Translations under genes and position numbers: made by a program | In this document: in pieces, positions 49,050-58,272 of the stretch | How the letters are laid out: each line of letters opens with the position of its first letter | Numbering within the stretch: position 1 is the stretch's first letter | Notes under the pieces: generated by a model | What the model saw: only the letters and a program-made list of their open reading frames with translations | The model's database searches: none | What the model was told of the DNA's origin: nothing | Assembly (NCBI RefSeq): GCF_001499655.1 | Contig: NZ_LN879502.1 | Coordinates: 2,728,001-2,792,000, forward strand | Direction: 5' to 3' | DNA from: Candidatus Protochlamydia naegleriophila | GTDB taxonomy: Bacteria > Chlamydiota > Chlamydiia > Chlamydiales > Parachlamydiaceae | Length of the DNA stretch: 64,000 bases

Positions 49050-50315
49050 TTAGAATACATAAATGATGTTCGAATTAATAAACACCCCATAGGTATTCTT
49101 AAAGGTTCCTGATACATGTCCAGCGACTGGTTTATTGACATCGCATTTCAAGTTTCCTTGCCACATGAGTGCGGAAGAAAAGTCGAGTGCCAAGCAGTCC
49201 GAGATTTGCCAACGAGCCCCAGTCCCGAAACGCCATTGCTTGCCGACCGGAAAGTCCAGCTGACGCTGTGAGTCGGTGACGGCCGAAGAGTCATAAGCGA
49301 TCCCTCCCGAAAAGGTTAGGCTAGGCGAGTAATACCACTCAAGGCCGATTGCTGCGTGCCAAGTATCTTGATACTTATTCTTAGAGCTCAGCGTCCGATT
49401 GTTTAAATCGTTGAAGCTCACCGTCACCCTTTGAAAGCGAGACCATTGCTGCCAGCCCACATTGCACAAGAATGCCCAACAGGGATTGAATGCATGATAA
49501 GCGCTCAGCATCACGCTTTGAGGGACTTTAACGTGCAGCTTAAGAGAGCTTCCAATGATGCCAACATCTCGCAAAAAAGCATCCAAGACAGGACCTATAT
49601 TGTGAAACTTGGGCGTGGCTCGAAAATCCAGATTGACGGGAGTCAAATACTGTAAGCCAAAGCGGGTGTTACAAGAGTATTCATAAAGTACGCCAACGAC
49701 TCCCCCATAGCCAAAACGGTAATCGTGAAAGTTGAAGTATCCATCCCCACGAATATCAAGAATGTTGTGGACGGCTGCCCGTTGTTTCAAAAATCCATAC
49801 ATGATATTAGCCCCAGCGCCTATCGACCACTGCTCATTGATCTTATAAGCAGCTGCCGGGACTATCGAGAGACCTTCGCACAATATTTTTTGAACGTAGT
49901 AGCGCCCCACCCAGTTATGCTCATAGACCAAATCAGACCCAAAGTAGCCCAGGCTCCCCAAGCCAAACGTCAGGTTTTCATTGTAGGGATGAACGGCAAA
50001 AAAACTACCTGAAGGTAACCAGATGTTCCCAGCACCGTCTTCTCCCTTTATAGAAGTATCTGAATCGGGATCAAAGTGAACGTGCCCAAAAATTGCTTGA
50101 GCTCCCATCTCAACCTGCTTTCCACAAAGTCGTGTCATTCCAGCTGGATTTGTGAATACCGTAGAGGGATCATCGGCCCGCGCACTCCAGCCTGCCGAGG
50201 CAAGCCTCGTATCGGCTGACGAAATTTCATAAAGGCATACCCCTCCAGCCTCAATCTGCAGAGGGAGATAAAAGATTAATGTAGCCAATAAACGACTTAA
50301 CCATTTCTTAAACAC
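49050..50315 (-). CDS. FadL/OmpP1-family outer-membrane transporter
   Basis: This 421-residue outer-membrane barrel has a signal peptide (LSRLLATLIFYLPLQIEAGG). The mature N-terminus carries the FadL hatch motif ASAGWSARADDPSTVFTNPAGMTRL, and it ends in a beta strand with terminal Phe (NSNIIYVF). FadL proteins admit long-chain fatty acids or other hydrophobic compounds. It lies 31 bp downstream of the HAD phosphatase in the sulfatase cluster, so the imported compound may be related to sulfated or phosphorylated lipids. Confidence 0.92.
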   Translation of the reverse strand: MFKKWLSRLLATLIFYLPLQIEAGGVCLYEISSADTRLASAGWSARADDPSTVFTNPAGMTRLCGKQVEMGAQAIFGHVHFDPDSDTSIKGEDGAGNIWLPSGSFFAVHPYNENLTFGLGSLGYFGSDLVYEHNWVGRYYVQKILCEGLSIVPAAAYKINEQWSIGAGANIMYGFLKQRAAVHNILDIRGDGYFNFHDYRFGYGGVVGVLYEYSCNTRFGLQYLTPVNLDFRATPKFHNIGPVLDAFLRDVGIIGSSLKLHVKVPQSVMLSAYHAFNPCWAFLCNVGWQQWSRFQRVTVSFNDLNNRTLSSKNKYQDTWHAAIGLEWYYSPSLTFSGGIAYDSSAVTDSQRQLDFPVGKQWRFGTGARWQISDCLALDFSSALMWQGNLKCDVNKPVAGHVSGTFKNTYGVFINSNIIYVF

Positions 50316-50346
50316 GTTTTCCTCGCCTTAATATTGTAGTGCGTTA

Positions 50347-51360
50347 TCATTGATTAACATTTCTTTGCCCGGGAAAAATCACTTTCCAATCATTTTTCAT
50401 ACTGACGATGAGCCATCCTTGCCTATCAGCCTCCTGCTTTAAGTCTTTAGAGAAGGTACCAATCTTAGATTCGGCTCCATAGGCATATTCCCGGACTTCA
50501 TCGTCGTGGTAAACGAGAAGCTCAAGATTCTTTCTCATGCTCGCTTGAGTCCACTCAAGCATTTGTTGATCACCTGTCGAATTGCCAAACGCCGCAACAG
50601 GACGCTTGCCTATAATTAAATTGATTCCCTCAGGTTTCCCAGCATGATCATTGATAAACAATAATTCGGGATGCTTAAGCAAGACAGGATGCCCTTGTTG
50701 ATACTCATACTTGACTTTGCCTGCTGTTCCAATGACATGGCTTGGAGGAATGCCGTAAACTCTGTCTGCAAAAGCCCTTATGAACTCTTGACCACCCCCA
50801 GAAACGATGTAAATGTCAAATTGATTAGTACGCAAAAATTGAATAAGTTCAAGCATAGGTTGATAGACAAGCTCTGTAAATGGCCTCTTGAATCTAGGAT
50901 GAACAGCCTTGTCTAGCCAATTCGCCACTTCTTGATGAAAAGCCTCAACCGTCATACCGGCATGGGTAATGGCCAAAATCTGTTCGATATCTTTCAATTC
51001 GAGATTGCGTAAGGTTTTTTGATCTCCTGCCAAAATCGATTTAAACGGCTCCTGACTTTTCCATTCTGGATGCCGATCTGCCTGTAATCTGATGGCATCG
51101 AGGGCAAAAAAAAGTTGCGCATACAAAGGCTGCTCAACCCAAAGGGTTCCATCTTCATCAAATGCTGCAATGCGGTCTGCTGGCGGAATAAAGCTTGCAC
51201 TCCTCTCGTCTGTCACTGCTTTGACAAACTGAATGATGCTGTTTTTGGCTGCCCCTTGATTCCAGGAAGGCAAGCTATCGGACCAAGCCTTTCCAACTAA
51301 TAAAAAGATGAAAAGCGAAGAGTAAATGAAGCTGCGTGAAGTTCTGCAAAGATGAATCAT
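50347..51360 (-). CDS. Exported HAD-family phosphatase
   Basis: This 337-residue HAD hydrolase has a signal peptide (FIYSSLFIFLLVGKAWS). Motif I is FDEDGTLW (nucleophile and acid Asp, DxDGT), motif II is YIVSGGGQEF, and motif IV FGNSTGDQQML supplies the metal ligands. It resembles exported acid-phosphatase-like HAD proteins that are often found near sulfatases. The substrate is unknown. It lies 58 bp after the arylsulfatase on the same strand, with a strong hairpin between the two. Confidence 0.87.
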   Translation of the reverse strand: MIHLCRTSRSFIYSSLFIFLLVGKAWSDSLPSWNQGAAKNSIIQFVKAVTDERSASFIPPADRIAAFDEDGTLWVEQPLYAQLFFALDAIRLQADRHPEWKSQEPFKSILAGDQKTLRNLELKDIEQILAITHAGMTVEAFHQEVANWLDKAVHPRFKRPFTELVYQPMLELIQFLRTNQFDIYIVSGGGQEFIRAFADRVYGIPPSHVIGTAGKVKYEYQQGHPVLLKHPELLFINDHAGKPEGINLIIGKRPVAAFGNSTGDQQMLEWTQASMRKNLELLVYHDDEVREYAYGAESKIGTFSKDLKQEADRQGWLIVSMKNDWKVIFPGQRNVNQ

Positions 51361-51379
51361 CGTAGTGAGCCTTTTTGTT

Positions 51380-51413
51380 GAAAAGTAGCAACCTCTAAAG
51401 GCTGCTACTTTTC
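51380..51413 (-). terminator. Strong hairpin between sulfatase and phosphatase genes
   Basis: GAAAAGTAGCA (51380-51390) and TGCTACTTTTC (51403-51413) form a perfect 11-bp stem with a 12-base loop. It has T-rich arms and could act as a partial terminator or an mRNA processing or stabilising element inside the operon. Confidence 0.55.
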
Positions 51414-51418
51414 ATACC

Positions 51419-53104
51419 TTACTTTTGCAATTGTGAAGAAGGTTCTAAGAGCAACATAAGCCGTCTCAAGGCTGCCGGATTATTAGCAGCATCGATGAGT
51501 TGATTGGCAGATCCACCAGTTGGCAGAGTCGGCCTGTTGGGATATTCAACCAACTCAGAAAAGTACTGAGTCATGACCGGCTGAGCCAGCACAATAATCC
51601 AGCCATGATCGGATCCAGAGAATCTTCCTGGAGACGTTTTCAAATCTCCGCGCGTTGGAGCAGCTCCATTAAAGGCTGCATCGTAGGCCTCGCCTGGATC
51701 CCACCATAAATTATAAACAGCAGGGAATGCCAAATTCAACTCAGGCCCCAGCCACGTATCTTTGGCCGTGTACAAAAGCTTAAAGTTGTTGATGCGTAGG
51801 CCACCAAAGGACAAATCATTGATATAGATAAACGATTTGCGTTTAGATGGCCCCTTGCCTAGAATGTAATCGCTATTATCGATTCCATCGAAGATTATCC
51901 CCTTTCCATTATTGTCTTTCCAGATGCGTGAAGGAGGAGTGCCCCCTGCTAATTTCACAAATGTTGGCCACCAATCCATATGAGACATCATTTGATTGGC
52001 TACACTGCCAGCCTTGATGTGTCCAGGCCACCAGACGATGGCAGGGCAACGGAATCCCCCTTCGAAGCTCGTTCCTTTCATTCCGCGGAATGGCGTATAA
52101 CCCGCATCGGGCCAAGCATCCACCCAAGCGCCGTTGTCGGTCGTCCAGACAACAATCGTATTTTCATCGATGCCCGCATCGCGTATAGCTTGGATGACTT
52201 GGCCAGAATTGTCATCCAATTCCATGAGCGAATCGAGATAATTGCCACCACCCGCTGATTTGCCTTTAAAGCGAGGAGAAGGATTATTGGGATTGTGAAC
52301 CTTCATGAAACAGACATACAGAAAGAATGGATTCTCATCCTTAGCATGCTTCTTTATGTAACCGACAACATCTTCACGAATGATGTCATCGGCAGTAGCG
52401 AGGTCTTCATAGGTAAATTTCTTCTTCATCTTAACTGGTGCTTGGCCAGCCTTTCCCTCCCACTGGCTAAGATCGATCTGATTCCAAAGCTTCATGAAGT
52501 CTTCATCATGCACCGGAAAATCGGGCTGCAATGGAAGATAGTCATAGGCATAGACTCCGGCATAATAGGGAAGCATGTATTTCATTTCATCAAAGCCATG
52601 TGCCGTTGGGAAATTCTCTGGACGATCTCCTAAATGCCACTTGCCCCATTGCATTGTTTGATAGCCAAGCGTCTTCAAAGCTTCGGCAATCGTGGGATCT
52701 TCTTTCTCGAGCCCATTCAAATCGCCTGGCGCCAAGACAGTCGAAAGCGCTGTACGCAATGGAATGCGCCCCGTAATGAAGGAAGCCCTCCCAGCCGTAC
52801 AGCTGGCCTGACCATAATAGTTGGTAAAACGCATTCCTTCAGCGGCAAGTCGATCCAAATGCGGTGTCAAACAGCCCCTATTTTCCCCACCACCGTAGCA
52901 GCCAAGATCCCCCCAACCCACATCGTCGGTCATGATGAAAACAATATTGGGCTTCTTATTCCCATTTTTGCTGCCATTCTCCGTTTTCCCACTTTCTTCG
53001 GCTATCAATAAAGCATTGAAAAAAAAGATCGTCAATAGCCAAAAGACAGGAGTCAAACCTCTAACAGAGAGACCTGTAGGAGGTTTTTTTGTGAAAAAAT
53101 TCAT
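51419..53104 (-). CDS. Exported arylsulfatase (cysteine type)
   Basis: This 561-residue alkaline-phosphatase-superfamily sulfatase has a membrane-targeting N-terminus (LTPVFWLLTIFFFNALLIA). Metal ligands Asp60 and Asp61 lie in IVFIMTDDVGWGD. The signature is Cys102-Thr-Ala-Gly-Arg106 in ASCTAGRASFITGR, where the cysteine is converted to formylglycine. WGKWHLGD and TDNGAW are further catalytic segments. The maturation enzyme FGE is encoded divergently 222 bp away. Two secretory genes follow on the same strand. The natural sulfate ester is unknown. Confidence 0.95.
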   Translation of the reverse strand: MNFFTKKPPTGLSVRGLTPVFWLLTIFFFNALLIAEESGKTENGSKNGNKKPNIVFIMTDDVGWGDLGCYGGGENRGCLTPHLDRLAAEGMRFTNYYGQASCTAGRASFITGRIPLRTALSTVLAPGDLNGLEKEDPTIAEALKTLGYQTMQWGKWHLGDRPENFPTAHGFDEMKYMLPYYAGVYAYDYLPLQPDFPVHDEDFMKLWNQIDLSQWEGKAGQAPVKMKKKFTYEDLATADDIIREDVVGYIKKHAKDENPFFLYVCFMKVHNPNNPSPRFKGKSAGGGNYLDSLMELDDNSGQVIQAIRDAGIDENTIVVWTTDNGAWVDAWPDAGYTPFRGMKGTSFEGGFRCPAIVWWPGHIKAGSVANQMMSHMDWWPTFVKLAGGTPPSRIWKDNNGKGIIFDGIDNSDYILGKGPSKRKSFIYINDLSFGGLRINNFKLLYTAKDTWLGPELNLAFPAVYNLWWDPGEAYDAAFNGAAPTRGDLKTSPGRFSGSDHGWIIVLAQPVMTQYFSELVEYPNRPTLPTGGSANQLIDAANNPAALRRLMLLLEPSSQLQK

Positions 53105-53326
53105 AATTTATCCTTTCTGTAAAAGCCTTAATAAAGGGCCCTCTACATTGAAATGGTAGTAAAGTTGATCATGAAATCTCAATTACCTTGTATCATAGTC
53201 ATCTCTTTATTAAAATAAAGATTTAACATTTTAATTAAGGCTTCGCTTTTCATGAATTCAAAGAAAAAATATTGCACCGATCTCCGGCCCCATGTTATCT
53301 AGCCTTCTTAATCGAAAACGATTTAT

Positions 53327-54442
53327 ATGATGAGGCTTATGTTAACAATGACTCGGCACTGGAAAACTGTTTATTCCTCTCTCTTTTTACTTTTTTTGAG
53401 CTTTGCAAACCAAGCCACTGGCTCATGCTGCAGCTCCACACTTCCTAGCCGTTTTGATCTGCCTAAAACTCCCGAGGGAATGCGTTGGATCCCTGGCGGC
53501 ACCTTCACAATGGGATCAGATAATAAGGACTCTAAAAGTGACGAAAAGCCGCTGCATAAAGTATTCGTCGATGGATTTTGGATGGATGTAACGCCCGTGA
53601 CCAACAGAGAATTTAAGGCATTCGTCGATGCAACTGGCTATGTTACAACAGCCGAAAAAGCACCGACTCTCGAAGAGATCATGAGTCAAGTTCCCCCCGG
53701 CACCCCTGCTCCCGCACCTGAGCTGCTTGTCGCCTCCTCCTTAGTTTTTAAACCATCGAACGGCCCTGTCTCCTTGCGCAGTAATCGGGCCTGGTGGGAA
53801 TGGAAAGCAGGAGCCGATTGGAAACATCCACTCGGTCCAGAAAGTTCGATCGATGGCAAAGAAGACCATCCCGTCGTGCAAGTCTCTTGGTTTGATGCAG
53901 TAGAATACGCCAAATGGGCAGGCAAGCGCCTTCCAACCGAAGCCGAATGGGAGTTTGCAGCGCGCGGCGGCCAAGAAGGGAATCTCTATGTTTGGGGAAA
54001 CGAACCTTTTTCAGAAGAGAATCCGCAAGCGAACATTTGGCAAGGAGCATTTCCATACAAAAGCACGAAGCCCGATGAGGCTATGGGGACGACTCCCGTC
54101 AAAGCCTTTTCTCCCAACGCTTATGGCCTCTATGATATGTCTGGTAATGTATGGCAATGGTGCTCAGATTTTTACCACGCTTCTCACTACAAGGAAGAAG
54201 CTAAAAAAGAACTTTCTTCCAATCCCATAGGACCCAAAACGAGTTTCGATCCAGAAGAGCCCTATGCCGTCAAACACGTTCATCGGGGAGGATCTTTTCT
54301 CTGTCATGACAGTTACTGCAAGGGTTACCGCATCGCCGCCAGAATGAAAACATGTCCTGATACAAGCTTAAACCACTTAGGCTTTCGCTGCGTGACGACG
54401 CCTGAGATGAGAAAAAACAATCAAGTGCAAAAAGAATCCTGA
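53327..54442 (+). CDS. Formylglycine-generating enzyme (SUMF1/FGE)
   Basis: This 371-residue oxidase converts the sulfatase cysteine to formylglycine using O2. It has an N-terminal export segment (TVYSSLFLLFLSFANQA). MRWIPGGTFTMGSD starts the FGE-sulfatase domain, and PTEAEWEFAARGG and YDMSGNVWQWCSDFY follow. The active-site pair is Cys326 and Cys331 in GGSFLCHDSYCKGYR, the five-residue spacing of true FGEs, followed by AARMKTCPD and LGFRCV. Export fits the exported sulfatase next to it. The start could also be ATG 53345. Confidence 0.94.
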   Translation: MMRLMLTMTRHWKTVYSSLFLLFLSFANQATGSCCSSTLPSRFDLPKTPEGMRWIPGGTFTMGSDNKDSKSDEKPLHKVFVDGFWMDVTPVTNREFKAFVDATGYVTTAEKAPTLEEIMSQVPPGTPAPAPELLVASSLVFKPSNGPVSLRSNRAWWEWKAGADWKHPLGPESSIDGKEDHPVVQVSWFDAVEYAKWAGKRLPTEAEWEFAARGGQEGNLYVWGNEPFSEENPQANIWQGAFPYKSTKPDEAMGTTPVKAFSPNAYGLYDMSGNVWQWCSDFYHASHYKEEAKKELSSNPIGPKTSFDPEEPYAVKHVHRGGSFLCHDSYCKGYRIAARMKTCPDTSLNHLGFRCVTTPEMRKNNQVQKES

Positions 54443-54634
54443 GACCCAATTGCTTTTAGTCTTTATTTTGATTCGGGTGCATAAGATGAGGCGCAAGAAA
54501 GACTTGCACGGTCTTTTAAAGATAAATTTTTTTATATAGATTTTTAAGTAATCAACAACCCAAAAGAAGGGCTAGGAAGCATTTTCCTAGATTGGCAGAT
54601 AGCTCGATGACTAAGGCAATCATCAAGGCTTAAA

Positions 54635-55306
54635 ATGGCATCTCTCAGGAAACAATTCAGCTTCTGGCTGGCGGCTCTATCGCTACTTCCTTGCCATGCG
54701 GCTTTTCCAGCCAACTGGGATATCGAATATTGGCAAAGCTTGCGCTGGACTCATTGGACATGCGCCCACACAACACTCTATACAACGGGCGAGGTGCGCT
54801 TGAATCGCGGCTGCTCCAGCCCCTGCTATTACCGTCTCACAGGCAACCTTGCCCGCAGAATCAGGCCCTTTCTGGATGCGGAAGCTCACTTTAGCTTCAT
54901 CTACAATAAGTCGCGCGGCTCTCCCCATTTCACGAATACGCAGCGGCTTGAGTTAGAAATCAATCCCAAAATAAGTTTTAACAGTGGAATCAATCTCAAA
55001 TGCCGCAATCGGCTCGAACTCATCAAGAAACAACAGAGTGTGCAAATACAGACAGTTTTAAGACATAAAATCTCCCTTACTTTCCCAATCCAAGGATGCG
55101 GCCGCTTAAATACACTCACTTGTTCAGAAGAATTTTATTACGATTTAAACACTCATCTATTCACGCAAAGTCGGTTTTTTCCTTTAGAGTTGAATTATGC
55201 CGTCACACCCAATACCTCTCTCAATGTTTACTGCATGATCAGACACTTCCTCAGCAATGATAAATGGTATCGCAGTCTGGTACTGGGAACAGAATTTAAC
55301 TTTTAA
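54635..55306 (+). CDS. DUF2490-family outer-membrane protein
   Basis: This 223-residue protein has a signal peptide (FSFWLAALSLLPCHAAFPA) and alternating beta strands ending in Phe (LGTEFNF). The segment WDIEYWQSLRW and the later RLELEINPKISF and RNRLELI match the DUF2490 barrel family of unknown function. Like the FadL protein in this cluster it would sit in the outer membrane. The gene lies 192 bp after FGE on the same strand. Confidence 0.75.
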   Translation: MASLRKQFSFWLAALSLLPCHAAFPANWDIEYWQSLRWTHWTCAHTTLYTTGEVRLNRGCSSPCYYRLTGNLARRIRPFLDAEAHFSFIYNKSRGSPHFTNTQRLELEINPKISFNSGINLKCRNRLELIKKQQSVQIQTVLRHKISLTFPIQGCGRLNTLTCSEEFYYDLNTHLFTQSRFFPLELNYAVTPNTSLNVYCMIRHFLSNDKWYRSLVLGTEFNF

Positions 55307-55423
55307 TCTTGTACCCTGAGCTGAAACACTTGTGAGAAGATCCTTATACTAAAAAATTAGATGGAAAATTACCCCCTTCTCTAATAATCTTAGGGCCAAT
55401 AGCAACAAAGATCTTTACCATCC

Positions 55424-55990
55424 ATGACATCCCATATCAACGAGACCTATAAATCAAACGACTTTTCTAAACAAACAATGAGCGAACAGTCGTTCATGGC
55501 CTGTGAATTTCACAATTGCAACTTCACGGAAAGCACCCTATGGAATGCCAAATTTGTGAACTGTGTCTTTAAAGGATGCAATATCAGTCTCGTAAAAATG
55601 GATGGTTGCCACTTTCAGGACGTTCGGTTCATCGATTGCAAGCTTGTGGGAGCCGATTTTTTTAAATGCGACAAGCCCTTTTTTTCTGTGCAATTCACCC
55701 ATTCTATCCTCCACTACTGCAATTTTTCAGATCTCAACTTGAAAGGGATCTCCTTTGCAGAATGCAAGCTTAAAGAGTGCCATTTTACAAATAGTGGTTT
55801 AGTGGGAGCGAACTTTAAAGATAGCGATCTTTTAGGCACCATTTTTCACAACTCCGACCTTTCTAAAGCCGATTTTTCTAGCGCGATAAATTACGATATC
55901 GATCCCCGGACCAATAAAATTAAAAAAGCCAAATTTTCACTTCCGGAAGCAGCTGCTCTTTTGCGCGGGTTTGACATTCACCTAGTTTAG
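55424..55990 (+). CDS. Pentapeptide-repeat protein
   Basis: Most of the 188 residues are A(D/N)LXX-type pentapeptides: FMACEFHNCNFTESTL, CVFKGCNISLV, LVGADFFKC, LVGANFKDSDLLGTIF and so on. They form a right-handed quadrilateral beta helix. The central residues are mostly Phe/Leu. The proteins closest by size and layout are Qnr/McbG-like, which can mimic DNA and protect gyrase, but many pentapeptide proteins have other or unknown roles. It is monocistronic. Confidence 0.88.
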   Translation: MTSHINETYKSNDFSKQTMSEQSFMACEFHNCNFTESTLWNAKFVNCVFKGCNISLVKMDGCHFQDVRFIDCKLVGADFFKCDKPFFSVQFTHSILHYCNFSDLNLKGISFAECKLKECHFTNSGLVGANFKDSDLLGTIFHNSDLSKADFSSAINYDIDPRTNKIKKAKFSLPEAAALLRGFDIHLV

Positions 55991-56219
55991 CGAATCTTAA
56001 CCCAAAGCCTGTTGAATTACTCATCCTTTCACATTTCCTCTCTCATCATCGATAAAAATAGCCTCCTTGTCTCTTTTGAGAAGGCTGGAAAAAAATGATA
56101 GTACCAATTACAAAAGATAGGTATGAATAGGATTTAATGCATTTGCTTGCTTTTAGAGTGTACATTTGAAATACAGAATCAATAAATCACTTAATCCCCA
56201 TTTCACAAGGAAGGCTATC

Positions 56220-56423
56220 ATGCAAAGGGTGCGGACCATCGAATACGAAATCGATCAAGTGTCATTTTCTATCGACAAACCTCAAACCATTTCCATTCAA
56301 ATCAGCTCGGAAGAATCTTATCTCCCCCAATTTATTCACATCGAATTAGAAGATGAAGATTTACAGCTTAGCAAAGCATTCTGCGAAGTCCTCAAGAAGC
56401 GACTATTGCAAAATTTGCACTAA
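56220..56423 (+). CDS. Hypothetical protein (67 aa)
   Basis: The start at 56220 is chosen because AAGGAAGG lies 8 bp upstream; an earlier ATG at 56166 lacks a site. The product MQRVRTIEYEIDQVSF... is acidic, likely beta then alpha, with no signal or membrane segment. No family is recognised. Confidence 0.55.
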   Translation: MQRVRTIEYEIDQVSFSIDKPQTISIQISSEESYLPQFIHIELEDEDLQLSKAFCEVLKKRLLQNLH

Positions 56424-56521
56424 GAGTTCTCGTCCTCAAGAAAATGGCATAGGACTTTCACGACCAATAGACCTGCCATCATTTTTTCTTGCGGCTCAAT
56501 AATGGCTTTCCTTAATGGCTC

Positions 56522-56550
56522 TTGAAAAAGAGCTACTTTTGTGCTACAAT
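56522..56550 (+). promoter_or_regulatory. Promoter of the second ABC-F gene
   Basis: TTGAAA (56522-56527) and TACAAT (56545-56550) are exactly 17 bp apart, upstream of the ABC-F gene at 56640. The leader is about 80 nt. Confidence 0.55.
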
Positions 56551-56639
56551 AAGAAGTAATCATCCTTAAAGGAGCGGCATCCAGTGAAAATCTAAGTTTG
56601 AATCCAAATCAGAAATCAAATCTAACCAGGATCAAACTT

Positions 56640-58223
56640 ATGACGCGTCTCCTTATCCAATTTTCCCATTTTTTTAAATCGTTTGCTTCACACTCTCTTT
56701 TTGAAGATATTTCCTTGTCAATCAATCGAGGGGATCTTTTGGCCATCGTCGGAGAAAATGGAGCGGGAAAAACGACCCTCTTGCAATTGCTGGCTGGAAA
56801 CCTCAAGCCCGATTCCGGGCATTTTAGCAAGGCAGCCGATCTCTCGATCGGATTTTTGCCTCAGGAAATTGTCATCGCAGATCCCTCTATCAGCGTACGC
56901 GCCTATATCGAATCTGCGGACCTTACCGATCTAGAAAAACAAATGACGCTCTATTTGGAGAGCGATCAATTAATCAAATGGGCTGAACTGCATGCCAACT
57001 ATGAAGCGCTTGGAGGCTATCGAAGAGCTCCTGTAGAGAAAGTCTTAGAGGGCTTGAAGCTCGATAGCAGCCTCTTAGAGCTCCCCATGGCCAATTTAAG
57101 CAGCGGGCAGAAAGTCAGGACCGCATTGGCAAAAGCACTGATCGACAATCCTGCTCTTTTATTGCTTGACGAGCCAACTAATCATCTAGACCAAGAGATG
57201 GTGCAGTGGCTTAAAGCAATCTTGCATCAAAGAGAAGGTGCGAGTGTGATTGTTTCCCACGACCGAGCATTTCTCAATTCGACCTGCAACCGACTAGTCG
57301 AGATTAAAAATGGCAGGTTAATCTCATATGGAGGCAACTATGATTTTTATCTCAATGAACAAGAACGCCTCTTAGAGAGGCAGCTAAAAGCCTACGAAAG
57401 CCAAGAAGAGGAACGATCTCTTTTAAAACAGAAGATCAAATCCCTAACATTTTCTAAAAAGAAAGCTAATCCTGCAAAAGACCGCAACATCATGTGCTAT
57501 GACGCACGAGGAGAGTATCATCAGAAATCGCTGCAACACAATCTCGACGGCTTAAAGGCTCGTCTTGCAAAAATTGAAGCCAACCTTCTGCCCCATCCTA
57601 TACCTAAAGGAATCAAAGGCCTTCGATTCAATCCCGCACAACTCTCTGTGTCTGTTGTAATCGAGCTCGATAAAGCCACTAAATCTTACGGCAATAAGGT
57701 GTTATTCTCTGGCTTCAGCAAAATCATATCTAATGGAGACCGAATCATCGTCAACGGAGCTAATGGGGCTGGAAAAACAACTCTTCTTCGATGCATCGCA
57801 GGCCTAACGGCTCTAGATGGAGGGAAAATCAAATGGGCTCAGAATGCCAAAGTTGCCTATCTCGATCAAGAAGGGGAACTCTTGCCAATGGACAAAACGG
57901 CTCTTGAATACTTTGAAGAACAGTTCAATTTAAACGAAGAAGAAGTCAGGCGGGAGCTGCATAAAGCAGCTCTTGGAGGAGCTGATCTTTTAAGGCGCCC
58001 GCTTTCCACGCTAAGTGCCGGGCAGAGGAAGCGCCTGTCGCTCCTTTCTTTGATCCTGGCTAGGCCCAATGTTCTTTTGCTGGATGAGCCAACAAACCAC
58101 CTGGACTTAAAGACTTTGGAAGCATTTGAAAGGGCTCTCCTTGACTTTGAAGGCGCTATTTTAGCTGTGTCCCACGATGCAACTTTTATCGATAAAATCG
58201 CGACAGAAACATGGGAACTTTGA
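56640..58223 (+). CDS. ABC-F family ATPase, second copy
   Basis: This 527-residue protein (start 56640, MTRLLIQFSHFF) has two ABC domains without membrane helices. Domain 1: GENGAGKTTLL, LSSGQKVRTALAKAL and LLLDEPTNHLD. Domain 2: GANGAGKTTLL, LSAGQRKRLSLLSLI and LLLDEPTNHLDLKTLE. The first signature is LSSGQ and the second LSAGQ, both variants of LSGGQ. The inter-domain arm (about 235-320) is long and basic. It could protect the ribosome from an antibiotic or be a housekeeping translation factor; the sequence alone does not tell. It differs clearly from the copy at 43.5 kb. Confidence 0.92.
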   Translation: MTRLLIQFSHFFKSFASHSLFEDISLSINRGDLLAIVGENGAGKTTLLQLLAGNLKPDSGHFSKAADLSIGFLPQEIVIADPSISVRAYIESADLTDLEKQMTLYLESDQLIKWAELHANYEALGGYRRAPVEKVLEGLKLDSSLLELPMANLSSGQKVRTALAKALIDNPALLLLDEPTNHLDQEMVQWLKAILHQREGASVIVSHDRAFLNSTCNRLVEIKNGRLISYGGNYDFYLNEQERLLERQLKAYESQEEERSLLKQKIKSLTFSKKKANPAKDRNIMCYDARGEYHQKSLQHNLDGLKARLAKIEANLLPHPIPKGIKGLRFNPAQLSVSVVIELDKATKSYGNKVLFSGFSKIISNGDRIIVNGANGAGKTTLLRCIAGLTALDGGKIKWAQNAKVAYLDQEGELLPMDKTALEYFEEQFNLNEEEVRRELHKAALGGADLLRRPLSTLSAGQRKRLSLLSLILARPNVLLLDEPTNHLDLKTLEAFERALLDFEGAILAVSHDATFIDKIATETWEL

Positions 58224-58272
58224 AACATCTTTTGATGAGATTGATTGAAGAAAACCGAATCCCTCTTATACA

